Shown in pieces: positions 1-12,348 of a DNA stretch of 64,000 nt. The notes under the pieces were generated by a model that saw only the letters and a program-made list of their open reading frames with translations, searched no databases and had not been told where the DNA came from. A program made the translations under genes and the position numbers. Numbering within the stretch: the stretch's first letter is position 1; every line of letters begins with the position of its first letter. Source of the DNA: Xenopus tropicalis (taxonomy: Eukaryota; Chordata; Amphibia; Anura; Pipidae); the NCBI RefSeq assembly GCF_000004195.4, contig NC_030681.2, positions 140,550,006 to 140,614,005 of the forward strand, given 5' to 3'.

Positions 1-808
1 TTGAGATGACGGAACAAGACAGTGTTATTTTGCTTTAGGGGGTCAAGGGCTCTTAAAACAGAAAACAGCAGATGTTTTTTTAAAAATATGTGTGTGCTTC
101 AGGCGGTTCTATGAGGCATCTGTCTTTATGCTACAAGTAATATATTACCCGATTGTCTGTCCCCCTGGATCAACTAAATATTCATTTTGCGGAAGTCTAG
201 CTCTATCATATCATGGGTGCCTGACAGTTCTCAGGAAAAAATGTGTTAGCTATGTAGCGTTGGATAATTTTATTGAGTTGATGGGAATTAGCTTCTTGTT
301 CTTTGTATTTGTGGGACAGAAACCTGTGCAAATAATACTTCCAGGATAATCTGTACCCTGGGGTATGTTAAAATGCAAGAACTCCAAATATTGAATTTAA
401 GATGGAATTGCAGTCAAGTTCCTTAGAAGCCATACCTGCTACAGTACTACAAAGCTCATACACAGCATGATCTGGGTTTGTGTGGTCTTTGCCAAAAACA
501 GTATTAAGCTTATTCTGTGCCAGGTTACGATGATGTGTGCTTTCTTGCAGGCACCTAATAATTATGGCCACGTTAACCCAAAGTTTCCCCCTCTGCCCAC
601 ATCTGTGCTCCATGGAAAAGGTCAAATAATCCAACACTGTGATTACAGTGTCTATTCTGAGTGGGTCTATCTTTCCACTCTCCAAATGCACAGCGCTATA
701 ATCCCATGTATATAAATTTTAATCCTTCATCCTTTTGTCCCTCTGTGTCAAGCATGATTGATTTGTTACCATAACCCATTTATAGTCCTATAGCCCTGCC
801 ACTGCCAG
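1..808. other. Intron sequence, no recognised element
   Basis: Part of the nbas intron downstream of the last visible exon. I see no splice-flanked NBAS match and no terminal inverted repeats. A 107-codon minus-strand open frame at 368-691 has no recognised motif and is not called. Confidence 0.6.
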
Positions 809-1305
809 TTAAAGCGGACCTGTCACCTTAAGAAATAATTTCAAATTGTTTTCTATTGTGTTTGGCAAGCAAAATAAACTTTACTTACACTATATAAATT
901 ATTTTAATCTTATTTTCTTCAGCCTTGGAATTCACAATTGCAGCAAGCAGGCAGGGGCCATTTTGTGGGCACTGTTATCAAAGCAGGCATTGCATCCTGC
1001 CAAAATCTGGTTTCTGTGCCAGTATGGGGGGACCTGATGCCTATTTCCATGCACTGGTTACACAATTACATGGTGAGGAGGGAGGGGGAATGTGAGGAGA
1101 GCAGCAACATCTAAGAAGTTCTGAATTGAAAGTGAAAGTAACTGTCTGCCCCACCTCTATGCCTAAGGCATAGAGGCGGGGCAGGCATTATATGATTGAC
1201 AGCTGGGATTTTAAAATGCCTTTATAATGGGTATGGGTTCATGTTTAATTTGAAAAGGGATTTTATTATACAGCTTTTTATGTCTGGGTGACAGGTCCAC
1301 TTTAA
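809..1305. mobile_element. TTAA-flanked MITE (T2/Kolobok-like)
   Basis: TTAA at 809-812 and 1302-1305 bound a segment whose ends are inverted copies: AAGCGGACCTGTCACC at the left and GGTGACAGGTCCACTT at the right. TTAA target duplication with short inverted termini is the hallmark of Xenopus T2/Kolobok-type non-autonomous DNA transposons. No coding capacity. Confidence 0.8.
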
Positions 1306-1587
1306 GTTTTATCAAGCCTTTAAGCTCCTTCCCAGTGGACCAGGCCTGAATGGTTCCAAGTAGTTAAACGTTTAAAGAAAGAGCCAACGCTCCACAGCTT
1401 AGAAGGAGAATTGATTTTTTTGGGAGCCAGCAAGGAGAGAACAAGGAACTGTTGAACTGTTCAACTTTATTACTGAATGGTTCCAAGCCATCCACTTTAT
1501 CTAGGATAACCCTGCACTATGCCAGCAGATATCTATTCAGCTACTACTGAGCACTAACTCCTGGCATCAACAGAGTATAATGTATAG

Positions 1588-1815
1588 CAGTGATCCCCAA
1601 CCAGTGGCTTTTGAGCAACATGTTGCTCCCCAACCCCTTTGATGTTGCACCCAGAGACCCAAAGCAGGTCTTAATTCTTGAATTTCTAACTTGGAGGCAA
1701 GACCATGGGTAATACCAAACAGAGCCTCCAGTAGCCAATCCACATAGGGGGCTACAAAATAGCCAATAACAGCCTTTTTTGTTGGTCATGGGTTCAAAAA
1801 GGTTGGGGACCCCTG
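1588..1815. mobile_element. hAT-type MITE (CAG-GATCCCCAACC family)
   Basis: Begins CAGTGATCCCCAACC and ends GGTTGGGGACCCCTG, its inverted copy. The interior (GAGCAACATGTTGCTC and GATGTTGC-CCCAGAG) is shared with the copies at 5.7, 6.9 and 28.8 kb. The flanking duplication is not clear here. Confidence 0.75.
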
Positions 1816-4800
1816 TACAGGCATAAAGGAAAGACAGGCAAGAAACCTAGTTTCCTGGGAAAGCATGTGTCTCTGGATAACACAAGAAGTTGATACTAAG
1901 AAGAATTAAATGCATCAGCCAGACTCAATAGTAAGTAATGTGCTACAGCTAAATCCCATCTACCTATCAAAAGCCACAAAGCCTTCCACCCCCTACTCAG
2001 GCTTACACCAGGCTATTCAAAGTTAACTCTGGCCCTGGACTTTATTTCTAGGACCCCAGGGATAGTATGATGTTTGGGGGTGAATGTTCTCCGGGGGACT
2101 GCTTGCCCACATAGTGACATCATTTTTTCATGGGCCAAAAATGTTGAAAAACATATGCCTTGAACTGAGCTGGTCCTCTGGCTCATCCCAAGGCTCCAGA
2201 ACAATATACAGCATTTTTATGTCCCACAGGCCACCTTCTAATATTCATGTCCAGCATAATATCAGTTTTCTAAATGAAAAAAAAATCCATTATTTTATAC
2301 ACTGTTAATGTAAATCTACAAAGGGTTTCAAAACAATGCCGGTGGCAAAAACACTTCAGGGAAATATTTATGGAACAATTTCTCTTCAATAATTTGTAAA
2401 CTGGCTCTACTGATTGATACTGAAATGCAGCGATACAGCTCCAATGATTTCAAACCTGTATAAGTGGTGGAAATCGGAAAGATAAAAAAGGGTGACTTTT
2501 CTTTGTACGAATTAACAATCCTTTACTCGGCTCATTTGCGATCAGAGATGTCAAGATCTAAAGGGCTAATGGCACTTTTTGATATGGTGATATGGCCTAT
2601 AATATGGTCCTCCCCTCTACAGCAAAACATATCCCTGCATTAGCATCCTCTTAGGTTTGGAGTTTTGTACAAATATAAGCTAATTATGGTAATCCGTTTC
2701 ATCGTAAGGTTGCTGAAAGCCGGCGTCCTCTCACCAGTTTCCCTTCGCTTTACAGAAAGCAACATTCCAATTTGCCTCGTGAGAATAATTTGGGCTGCTG
2801 TATAGCACAGCTTCGTGCCACTTCATTCCTAAGTCTCGACTCTATAGCTGCAATAACAGGAGTGACTAAGATCATTACTGTTCCAAGAAACCACAATTAA
2901 TTCTCAATTGTCATGCAAATACACTGTGTATCTGGCGCCCACTATTGCTTTAACTGTCTAAACTTAATAAAAGCACATCTGGTTGCTACAGTAACAGACG
3001 TCTGACACCTCATCATCTTCTTCCACGTCCATGTGACTAGACATGAAACCAGTACCAGCTTTGTTTAACCAGAGGCCGCAATTATAACATTACCCCTCAC
3101 ACTTACCCACAATACAATGTTAATGTTACCACACTGCTGACCAGTCTACTGTATGTGGCTCTTTCTTGGTTCTTTTTGGTTTTAGCTGTTCTTCCCTGTT
3201 GTCTAACAATCTAAATCCCACATTCAACTTTTCTCTGGCACTGTCTCTTGTATACTTGTTTGATGACTTCAGGAAAACTAATTGACACAATGGCAAAAAT
3301 TGTGTTGGCAGTTCACTAGGTGCAAGTCAGATGTCAGATAACACCTCCTCAAGAAACACCTCCTCAAGGCATCTGTTAATTACAGAGGTTCCATGAGTCA
3401 AGGCAGCTTATAGTTTGCACCTTCTGAGCTGGATCACTTAGGTCAGTGTATGTTCAGTCACCCAGAAGAAAGGATACACATAGGATAGGAGTCTGGAATA
3501 TCATGGATTATCTCCAACAGCACCTTGCAGCAGAATGACAAGTCATGGACGGATTTGCTTAGCCAGTTGGATACTGGGTCAAACCTGATGCACTTTCTGT
3601 CTATAGGAACTACCTGATAGATTCCCTTTCCAAAGTGTGTTGTGGTCCAGCCCAAATGATTTATGTGCAATGCAGCAATTACTATGTCTTTTGTCCTTGA
3701 AGCCCTTGCACTTTATCATGAATTTTATTTCCCACTGAAACCCATGATGTTTCAAAAGGGGGGGAAGAGCACTTATCTGCTCAGTTCTACATTTGTTATA
3801 CTGCTGGGCTGGGCCTTCATTGGACCTTCCAAATCACTGACTTATGGTGACATTGAGGGTATGCCACATGTTCACGTAACGAAACAATTACCCCATCAAA
3901 TCTGCTATCCATTTTACACTCAAAACATGTTTTGCTGAGGGGTTTTTAAACAGCAGGAACAGTTCCCCTTTACTGTACATTTTTGTTATTACGAATTTCA
4001 GGTACCTTCAATAAAATAAGAAACCCCATGAACTAAAGAATCCAATTAAACATAAAACATGTAGAATATTTGCTTGGTTAACCAAGGATTAACGTTGGGT
4101 GAAAAATTTTAGTTAGGGGGGTTACTCAGGGCCACTTTACTGTTTCCTGGAACCTCTGAAACGTTTGGATTTCCAGAGATGGATCTCTCAAGCTACTGCA
4201 GTAGTGTGTTCCTTCATATTCTATATTCATATTCATATCTCTAATTGTTGTAATAAACTTCTATTGTCTCTCGTGTAATTCACCTACTAGTTGTCCCACT
4301 TTAAAGACAATTCTTTTACTTAATTTTGAGATATACACAGGGGTATTTAAACTCAATATACTCCAATAAGTCTCAAATTCTATTCATTTATGTTAAACCA
4401 AAAAGATGTTTAGCAGCTCTTGGTTAAATATTGTTGTTTGCTATAAATATTTTCTGGATCTGATACACACCAATCCAAACCTTCTTCTTATATTTCTATT
4501 TTCTTATTTTTAAAGATGTCTTTGCCCATTTTTAATTCTGCACAAAGTAATGAGGACATCACCAGAAAAATGGCTATGGTGGTGCTTGTGATTGCATCTA
4601 CACTGCTATTACTCTGATCAGATGTCTCATTACATTTAAAGGGTCCTTCTGCGGCTTCATGATATAATCAATCCAAAATTTAGGCTGAGTACATGCACTC
4701 AGCGTAGTCTCTGGGCCAACTCCTTGATTGCTAATACTCTGATCAGCTAATTCCCTCTTAGAGATGATGATTTGCTGTCTTTATAAATTAGAAAGTATGT

Positions 4801-5719
4801 ATGAATGCTGCACAAGCGATTGTAATCAGTTCTATTTACTATGACACCCCTATGCACACTAGTCTCTTATTACAGCCCAATGTTATAGAGGACAATTACT
4901 TAAGATCTCTACAATCTGTAGGGGTGAGGAAACACCTTACTCTGATGGTGTAATGGACAGAGAAACAAGGGAAGCCTTTAATATAAATGGTTTATAACAT
5001 TTTTCCTTTCAAGGTATTACCTGTGTATGAATCATGAATTTGAGAGCTCTTTTGTGTGGGACAATTTCCCAACTGTACTTATGTAGCACACTGGCTGAAA
5101 AACTCCATTGGATGAGAACTGCATGATTACACAGTCTTCTCACACCAGGCTTGCACTCATTCCCTCACCTGGGTGGCCATGGCAGGAAAAAATCCACTCC
5201 TACTATACTAAACTATATATTGATCATAAAATCAAAACATTTTTGTACATGTATATTGTTCAATTGCTATAGGGATATTAACCTAGCAATACAGGGGCCA
5301 ATATTGTCCTATTGTCTTACTATTGGCCGAGCTTATTGGCCCATAAATAGTATCAAAAAAGAATCTTCACTTAATATCTTGTTAGCAGGGCTGGATTTCT
5401 GATTGGGGCTCCCTGAGGCCACCCGCCCACCTTGACCACAAATGCACACACAGTCAACCCCATCCCCACCACATCCCCCCCTCACCACGCATGCGCGTCC
5501 TAACTCATACAGAGCACTGGGGAGAGGATGCACTAAAGTTTCTGCACGTCCTCTCCCCATTGCTACATATGCAGGCAAAATTCTCCGGTGCGGCAGGGTG
5601 GCATGCCACCCCTAAATTCACAACAACATTTTACTGTTTTGGTGACCTCACAAATCGAAAGACCTTGATCAGACCTTGATCAGATGTTGCTGGGCTACAA
5701 CTGCCAGCATTCTTCAAGA
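1816..5719. other. Intron, largely unique sequence
   Basis: No exon, array or bounded element recognised. The stretch 2330-2900 has balanced composition, no repeat match to the rest of the window and no long open frame, so it is a candidate for conserved non-coding DNA. 5387-5600 resembles eroded copies of the CAGGGTTGGACTGG hAT family. Confidence 0.5.
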
Positions 5720-5931
5720 AAGAATTATGGTTTAGACCAGTGGCTTGTGAGAAATATGTTGCTCACTACCCCCTTTGATGTTGCTCCCAGTGGCCTCAAA
5801 GCTGGTAGGGGCTATCAAAAACCCAACTACGGCCATTATTGGGCACCCCCTTTTTTCATGCTTGTGTTGCACCCCAGCTTTTTTTATGTTTGAATGTGGC
5901 TCACAGTAAAAAAAAAGGTTGGGGACCCCTG
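5720..5931. mobile_element. hAT-type MITE, left end lost
   Basis: Shares the GTTGCTCACTACCCCCTTTG and CCTCAAAGC interior and the right terminus GGTTGGGGACCCCTG with the family at 1588 and 6937. The expected left terminus CAGGGATCCCCAACC is missing. Confidence 0.65.
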
Positions 5932-6936
5932 GATTACAGCATGCTAGAATTTGTAGTCCATTAGCATATGGGCAGCAGGAACGTATTTAGTTCTCATTTA
6001 TGTAGAACAACAGAAAAATGATTGAAGACCTCCATATACCAAGCAGTGGCCTGACACAAGCAGTGGTTCTACTGATACATTTCTCATGGTTTTAATTTCT
6101 GCAGAAATGGAATATACAGTATTCTCTTGGTATCTCTAAAACTGTGCTCAGTAACTGCAGAAAGCCATTCACAGTACATCACTTGGTATAATTATTTCCA
6201 CATCCATTTGCCTCAGAAATAGATAAATGTCTGTATGTAAGGGAGATGAGAAAATTAATTTTTCTAGGAACAGGAAATAGGAGAAAAAAAAGTGAAAAAG
6301 TGTCCAAAAAATATAAATAGGTCAGCCAAATAATAATATTATGGCAATATGACAACAAAAGGTAAATGCTGGGATGGAAAAAGCAATTAAAATAGTACTT
6401 TTTCTTTCTAATTTATACTGTTTACATAGCAAATAATTCACTCTGCCAATTAAAATATTATTCGTGAACCAACAAATGTAATTTCCTTAGTAATACTAGT
6501 GAGTAGGCAGCCATCTCAGTGCATTGTGCCTGAGTCTGAGCTTTCAGAAGGAGCCAGAGTCATGACCTGGGTAAGCCAGACTTGGATTTTTACTATTGAG
6601 TGTTATTCTCATATGTACCACTAGGTGGGGCATGAGAGCATTTTTTAGCAATGCAGCTGTCAGAGAGCTATTATCTTGCTACCTTTTCTTTGTTCTGTTG
6701 ATCGGCCACTAGAGGGGAAGGGGAGGTGATATTACTCCAACATGCAGTGCAGCAGCCAGAGCACAAGTCACATGACTGGAGGCACTTGGGAAACTAAGAA
6801 TATGTCTAGCACCATGTCAAAATGAAATATAAAAAAATCTGTTTGCTCAATGGATTTCAGTGCAGAATTCTGCAGGAGCCGCACTATTACCTGATGCATT
6901 AAAAAAAAGTTTTCCCGAGACAGTATTCCTTTAAGG

Positions 6937-7244
6937 CAGGGATCCCCAACCTTTTTTATCCGTGAGCCACACTTTAATGTAAAATGAGTTGGGGAGCAAC
7001 ACAAGCATGAAAGATGTTCATGAGGGTACCAAATAAGGGCTGTGATTGGCTATTTGGTAGGCCCTATGGGGACTGGCAGCCTACAGGAGGCTCTGTTTGA
7101 CATTGCATTGGGTATTTATGCAACCAAAACTTGCCTCCAAGCCAGGAATTCATAAATAAGCCCCTGCTTTGAGGCCACTGAGAGCAACACCCAAGGGGTT
7201 GGGGAGCAACATGTTGCTTCTGAGCCACTGGTCGGGGATCACTG
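6937..7244. mobile_element. hAT-type MITE with 8-bp target duplication
   Basis: Left terminus CAGGGATCCCCAACC, right terminus GGTCGGGGATCACTG, flanked on both sides by the identical octamer CTTTAAGG (6929-6936 and 7245-7252). An 8-bp duplication plus CAG...CTG ends identifies a hAT-superfamily insertion. Confidence 0.9.
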
Positions 7245-7252
7245 CTTTAAGG

Positions 7253-8256
7253 AAACAGTCCTCTATGGGTAACTCGTATAAATGTAACATACTGCTTCTA
7301 CAGAGAGTACAAACAGTAAACTGTGGATTCTGCTTCATGTGAATGTTTCTCTAAGGCTGATAGCACAAGGAAAGGGAAACATCTGACCAAGGTGCCTGCT
7401 ATGATGCATCATTTTAATCCCTAAAATGCTCTAGTGAGTGAGTGAGTTCAGACTGTAAACATTTCTGGAGCTGTCAGACATTATCCATACATGTGACTGA
7501 AAGACATCATGGGGCAGTTTTGGTTCCTTCTCCACAGGGTGAATTATACCAGAGGTGAAATTATCCCATCAGCCTCAGGTCTACTGAAGCTACGGATTCC
7601 TTTCAAGTGCAGACATTGAAAGAGAGTTCCAGTCTGGCTTGATCAACACAGAGAAAAACGTTTTTTGGTTGAAAGATCAGTTTTGGGCCTTCATAGCAGC
7701 TGTATGGCCTACCTGTATTCTGCAACACTTTCCAAACCCATCATATCCTTATGAACCTTACAAACAGGATCTAGTACTATATGACAACGCAATCAAGGCA
7801 AATATCCAAGAAAATGTATAGTGATTGTCTGTGGAATGCTATGCACCCCCAAATATCTATACCAATGGCACAGCTCTACCCCATTAAGAGCAAGTAAGGA
7901 GCCTATACATGGGTAGTGAGATATGTCTTGCTTATGTACCCTGAGATCAAATCTTTTCATTATTAAGCCATATAATGAAGATATAGAAAGATATACATGG
8001 TACTTTTCTTTTTTAAGTCTAAACACCACTTTGCAGTAGAAGAAAAAGTTAACAAAAAGACAAGTAGAAGGTCAATCCTGGGAGGTTGCCAAGAAGTCAA
8101 AATGCAAATAAAACCTTCAATTTAATGTCCTTCCACTCTTGTTCCCCAACATTCACAGCTAGCCCACTGCTGTCATATTACAAAATATTATAAGCTGTCT
8201 CTTCAACCCCCAGAAAGAGTTAATCATTGTCTTAATCTTTCATAGTATAATCTTAC
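7253..8256. other. Intron immediately 3' of the last visible nbas exon
   Basis: No repeat family or second exon recognised. The donor of exon 14 of the window lies at 8256. Confidence 0.55.
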
Positions 8257-8390
8257 CAAGCCGGTAGCAGGGTGTCATATTCGTGGGGGGAGGTAGTCTC
8301 TGGAAAGTTGGACAGAATGGCCAAGGTATGAGGTAGCAGGTCAGATCCATGGTAAGTAAATAGAATTTCCAAGGCTTGCACATTACTTTC
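8257..8390 (-). CDS. nbas: nbas exon 14 of window: ESNVQALEILFTYHGSDLLP
   Basis: Last visible exon: 134 nt, 44 codons plus TG of a split cysteine, acceptor TTTTTTTACAG, donor GTAAGA. It encodes ESNVQALEILFTYHGSDLLP, HTLAILSNFPETTSPHEYDT and LLPA. This is the start of the Sec39 domain (human about 735-780). The frog protein reads LLPAC where human reads LLPEAC, so one residue is missing at the exon end. The following exon, expected to encode an IIPWHEH-type motif, is not present in bases 1-8256. Confidence 0.97.
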
Positions 8391-8489
8391 CTGTAAAAAA
8401 ACAAAGACTTGAGTTACATGAAGAGCCCAGACAGAGAAACTTCCAGATGTATCTACCCAACAGCCCCTGGTCCATTTTAGTATAATATA

Positions 8490-9279
8490 GACATTAATAT
8501 TCTAGGACTGCAATCTGCAATTGTTTTTTTTGTTTAATTACTAAGCTTTCTGCTCAGCAGCTCTTCGTTGTGGAATTTAGAAGCTATCTGGTTGCTAGGG
8601 TTTGCTATACCCTAGCAACCAGGTAGTGGTTGGAATCAGAGACTGTATGATGAATAGTGGAGGCCTGGGATAGAAAAATGAGTAATAAAAGGTAGCTTCA
8701 CTAAGCAACAGTTTTTTCTGCTGTGGGGGGATAGAAAATGGCTGAGGAAAAAGACCAATAGTTGAAAAACTAAAATGAAGACAAAATGAAAAGTTGTTAA
8801 AGGAACAGTAACGCTAAAATATGAAAGAGCTTTAAGGTAATAAATATATAATGCACTGTTGCCCTGCACTGGTAAAACTGGGGTGTTTGCTACAGTAACA
8901 CTACTATAGTTTATATAAATAAGCTGCTGTGTAGCCCCGGGGGCAGCCATTCAAGCTGGAAAAAAGGAGAAAAGGCTCAGGTTACATAGCAGATAACAGA
9001 TTAGCTCTGTAGAATACAATAGTGTTTTATCTGTTATCTGCTATGTGCCTGTGCCTTTTCTCCTTTGAATGGCTGCCTCCATGGCTACATAGCAGCTTAT
9101 TTATATAAATTATAGTAGACTTTCTGAAGTAAACACACAACTTTTACCAGTGCAGGGCAGCAGCACATTATATTTTAGTTACTTTTATACACTTTCATTT
9201 TTTGGTGTTACTGTTCCTTTAAGAACAGATCATTCTATACCATGCTAAAAGTTAACTTAAAGGTGAACAATCCCTTTAA
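8490..9279. mobile_element. T2-type MITE split by a younger TTAA element
   Basis: The left part holds the recurrent Xenopus block GCTCAGCAGCTCTTCG ... CTATCTGGTTGCTAGGG ... CCCTAGCAACCAGG. The right part resumes after 9222 with AAAAGTTAACTTAAAGGTGAA and ends at TTAA 9276-9279. The same block recurs at 30.6, 47.9, 57.4, 57.8 and 63.5 kb. The insertion at 8797-9222 interrupts it. The left boundary is approximate. Confidence 0.65.
8797..9222. mobile_element. TTAA-flanked palindromic MITE
   Basis: TTAA at 8797-8800 and 9219-9222. AGGAACAGTAAC at the left is mirrored by GTTACTGTTCCT at the right. Most of the element is one long inverted repeat (TGCACTGGTAAAA versus TTTTACCAGTGCA; ATAGCAGATAACAGAT versus ATCTGTTATCTGCTAT). 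A transcript would fold into one long hairpin. Confidence 0.85.
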
Positions 9280-9760
9280 AGGACATGTAAACCCTACTTT
9301 TTCCTACCATGTATAAAGGTTGGGCTCATCCCCCCCACCCAAACTGCATAATTTGTACTGCATTTGTTCTGTCCGTTCGTTAGCACCATCACATTTTTCT
9401 ATAGCAAACAGCAACTTTCACCAGTGGCCATTTTCTCACTAACACATAAACATGTTTCTCCAGCACAGCTATAATAAAGTTTCTATGGAAACCACTGATG
9501 CTATCTATTCATTGGCTGCTAGACTGGAAGGTGTGTTTAGTAACTTGAGATGGGAAGAACTGAGCATGCTCAGGAGCCAATAGCCAAAGTAAACTCCTGA
9601 GGGAGGGGGCCGAGTAGGATGTGGATTTCCAAGTGATTAATGGGATGCTGCAGCCTTACTTTTAACCTTTTAACACCCAGAGTGGCAGGTATTGAAAAAA
9701 ACAACAAAGAGGTTGTTGACTGATTAAATTTTTTTGTGGGGGGGTTTACATGTCCTTTAA
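9276..9760. mobile_element. TTAA-flanked MITE
   Basis: TTAA at 9276-9279 and 9757-9760 with inverted ends AGGACATGTAAACCC and GGGTTTACATGTCCT. It abuts the previous T2 copy and shares its TTAA. Confidence 0.8.
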
Positions 9761-10211
9761 TGAGGGTATATAATACATTTTCTATAAAACAATTTATACG
9801 GGAGTATTTCACATTATTTCCTAAGCTGTCTAAACTTGCCAAATAGAGGGCCTGATTGGCTAAGAATGATGGGAATGGAAGTCCAACAACAGGCACAGAA
9901 TAGACATGCCAACTTTAAAGCACAATATGGAACATACAGGGCTCCGTCACTGAGCGCTGTAAGAAAAGGGCAGATGTTAGATCTGTGTGTCACTGGGCTC
10001 AGAAACGAGCGACTTCAGATCTGCTTAGAGGGGGACGACTTAATAAGCAAATTGCTATTGACAAGATCATGGCGCCATCCACAGTTCAAAGCTCAGCGAG
10101 GAGTTAACAGAGTGCATCAGATTAGGAATAAAATGATGAGAGCGGCGGGGAGAGTGGACCATTTCAATAAAGATCAATTCTGACTTCCTTGGCCTGGCTC
10201 TGTCGCATTAC

Positions 10212-10316
10212 CCGAGCATATGTTCTCGCTGACAGCACGATATTTTGGCTCCTAAACTTCTTGAAGAACTCGGCGTCGTATCTCTCCTCAGCTGCGTGCG
10301 CTCCCCCGAGGATTTC
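10212..10316 (-). CDS. nbas: nbas exon 13 of window: RYDAEFFKKFRSQNIVLSAR
   Basis: A 105-nt exon, 35 codons, phase 0 at both ends, acceptor TTGTCCTAAAG, donor GTAATG. It reads EILGGAHAAEERYDAEFFKK and FRSQNIVLSARTYAR. Human has EILGVPHASEQRYDAEFFKK and FRNQNIVLSARTYAQ (about 700-734). This stretch leads into the Sec39 domain, the alpha-solenoid through which NBAS assembles with its NRZ partners. The exon and its flanks are GC-richer than the surrounding intron. Confidence 0.97.
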
Positions 10317-10622
10317 CTTTAGGACAAAGAAGCAGATGTTTTAGAGCTCCGTCAAAATATGGTAATCGCTCCGATTATGAATGGATGACTTGAACGCATT
10401 TATCAACAGTTCAGCATGTACTAAAACTTCATGAATAGCATGGGGGGGAACTGTAGCAAAACTGTAGCTGCAGCAGGAGCAGAGAATTAAAGGGACAAAA
10501 TTAAAGGGGCAGTGTACCTTCATATAAGGTACAAAGGTTGCATCCCCATACGATTCCTATGTCACTCTTGGTGGTTTCACCAACAGCTCCAGCTCTTACC
10601 TGGTGGCCAAAAGTCCCATACC
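10317..10622. other. Intron segment
   Basis: Upstream (in gene orientation) of nbas exon 13 of the window. Apart from the polypyrimidine-AAAG acceptor at the exon edge I see nothing specific. Confidence 0.5.
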
Positions 10623-10899
10623 CAGTGTCGGACTGGCCCACAGGGATACCAGGAAAAATCCCAGTGGGCCCAGGTGTCAGTGGGCCCTCCTGCTTCTAAC
10701 CATTTGGCCTAATTCATGGTCATTTACATTTCTCTATGAGAACAAATTGACCAAATATAAAGAATAGATTATGGTAAGTAAATATAAAAAAACTAGGAAA
10801 ATATAGAGGTTGAGTGAAAAGTGGATGAAAAATAGTTTGAAAAGTGGGTCCACGGTCTAAGGTTTTCTGGTGGGCCCCTGGCATCCCAGTCTGACACTG
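10623..10899. mobile_element. hAT MITE with perfect 8-bp duplication
   Basis: Starts CAGTGTCGGACTGGCCCAC, ends GTGGGCCCCTGGCATCCCAG then TCTGACACTG, an inverted pair. Identical octamers CCCATACC flank it at 10615-10622 and 10900-10907. Related elements occur at 29839-30047 and as remnants near 25.6-25.7 kb. Confidence 0.92.
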
Positions 10900-10907
10900 C
10901 CCATACC

Positions 10908-12269
10908 ATTTTGAACCGCCTATGCAGGCAGCCTTTCACTATAATGGCCCTATCAGGGTGAAATCTGCTCTATGTGTACAAACACTAGTATACAACTGAC
11001 CAAGTCAGCAGCTTATCACCCCATGTATGATCCCTGGGATAGGCCTACACAACCAATATTTGGCCGAAAATCACCCAGATGTGATAAAACAGGCTTACAA
11101 ATTCCTTTGGGGCTGAGAAGCGCAACAGCAGCTTGATGTGATCCTCAACCTGATGGCCTAGTGTGATTTAATCGTTTGGACAAAAGTGGGCATATCAGGG
11201 AAAGATCTTTCAGTGCATGATTATCTTTACAGTCAGCCCCTTATTGGCCCTTTTATGGTGTGACAGCCAGTGGGTTAAAAAATCCCATCAGACAAGGACC
11301 ACATCAGTGTGTTGATGTAGACTTTGTTGATGCAGACTTTGACCAAGGGGTATCCATAGTCCCACAATATCATCCTGCTGGCCCTGTAGGTTTATTTGGC
11401 TCAGTGTAAGAGCAAAGATCTGCTCGTTTGGGGACCTCACCAAATGAGTGGATCCTTGAGTGAAGTAATGGGTTTTTTTATCCATGGTACTCACAGACGT
11501 ACCCCAGGCTGGTGCAGTTTTCACTGTACAGGAGCACCAGTCCTTGGGGGAACCTAATATTTGGCATCCCCCCCAGTGATTAATAAATGGTGCTTACCTA
11601 CTTCCTGTGTCAGGGGAGCATATTTACCAACTGAGGGAAAGGGTGCAAACAGCTTTGTTTTTGGACATGTGTGCCCTACCCTGCACTTTGCTAAATGGTT
11701 GCAGGTACCTGTGCTTCAAAATAAAATGTAGAGCCCTGCATAAATACAGTGCTGCCTGTATTTAGTGGTACTGTATTCAGGAGCAGTGTGGTGCTCCCCC
11801 TAGGGCCACTTAACCTTACACTGCAGCCAATAAATATACTGTGAAGAATGATAATATGTGTACTAAAACTCAATGAAACATGGGGAAAAGAATGGCAATG
11901 CTGAAACAACTACCTTCAAAATAAAAAAAAAATACAGAAAAAAATCTATATACAAACCACACTAATAGAAGTAAGTAAGCTGGATGGAGAGGGCATAATG
12001 AACATTAGATACAAGAGCTTTATTAAAACATAAGGTATTCACATGCCTCATGCTGCTTGCATTGCCTTAAGAGTAAAAACGAGAGATATTAGCCTTCACT
12101 TAAAGAATTATGTGCAGAGATGTGCAAACAGCTCCTTTATAGCCCAGTGGCCAACTGGAGTTCTTACATCAACACAATTTAGTTGCACAACTCAACAACA
12201 TCAAGCAGACAATGTTGCTGATCCAAGAGCAGGCTTGCAATTAAAGTGCCGGAAACACATAAGGCTCAC
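10908..12269. other. Intron, no recognised element
   Basis: Mostly unique-looking sequence between two nbas exons. AT-rich from 11870 to 12020. No bounded repeat seen. Confidence 0.5.
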
Positions 12270-12348
12270 CTCGTAGGTTGACAGACGATCTAGATAGGTT
12301 AACAACTTGAGTCTACAGCGGCATAATTCTTTTTGCTCCAGGGTTAAG
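12270..12348 (-). CDS. nbas: nbas exon 12 of window: LTLEQKELCRCRLKLLTYLD
   Basis: A 79-nt exon: one base completing the previous codon, then 26 codons LTLEQKELCRCRLKLLTYLD and RLSTYE; acceptor TTTATTCCAG, donor GTGAGC. It matches human about residues 674-699. The split codon becomes AAC (asparagine), where human has lysine (NFSK versus NFAN here), a mild change. Too short for an ORF scan but unmistakable by order, phase and the CRCR motif. Confidence 0.94.

Noticed and set aside
368..691. 107-codon minus-strand open frame with varied composition
   Set aside because: No recognisable domain, no NBAS match, no flanking splice sites in phase; kept as unexplained.
9836..10183. 115-codon plus-strand open frame beside an nbas exon
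   Set aside because: Opposite strand, no motif; likely chance frame in GC-richer DNA near the exon.
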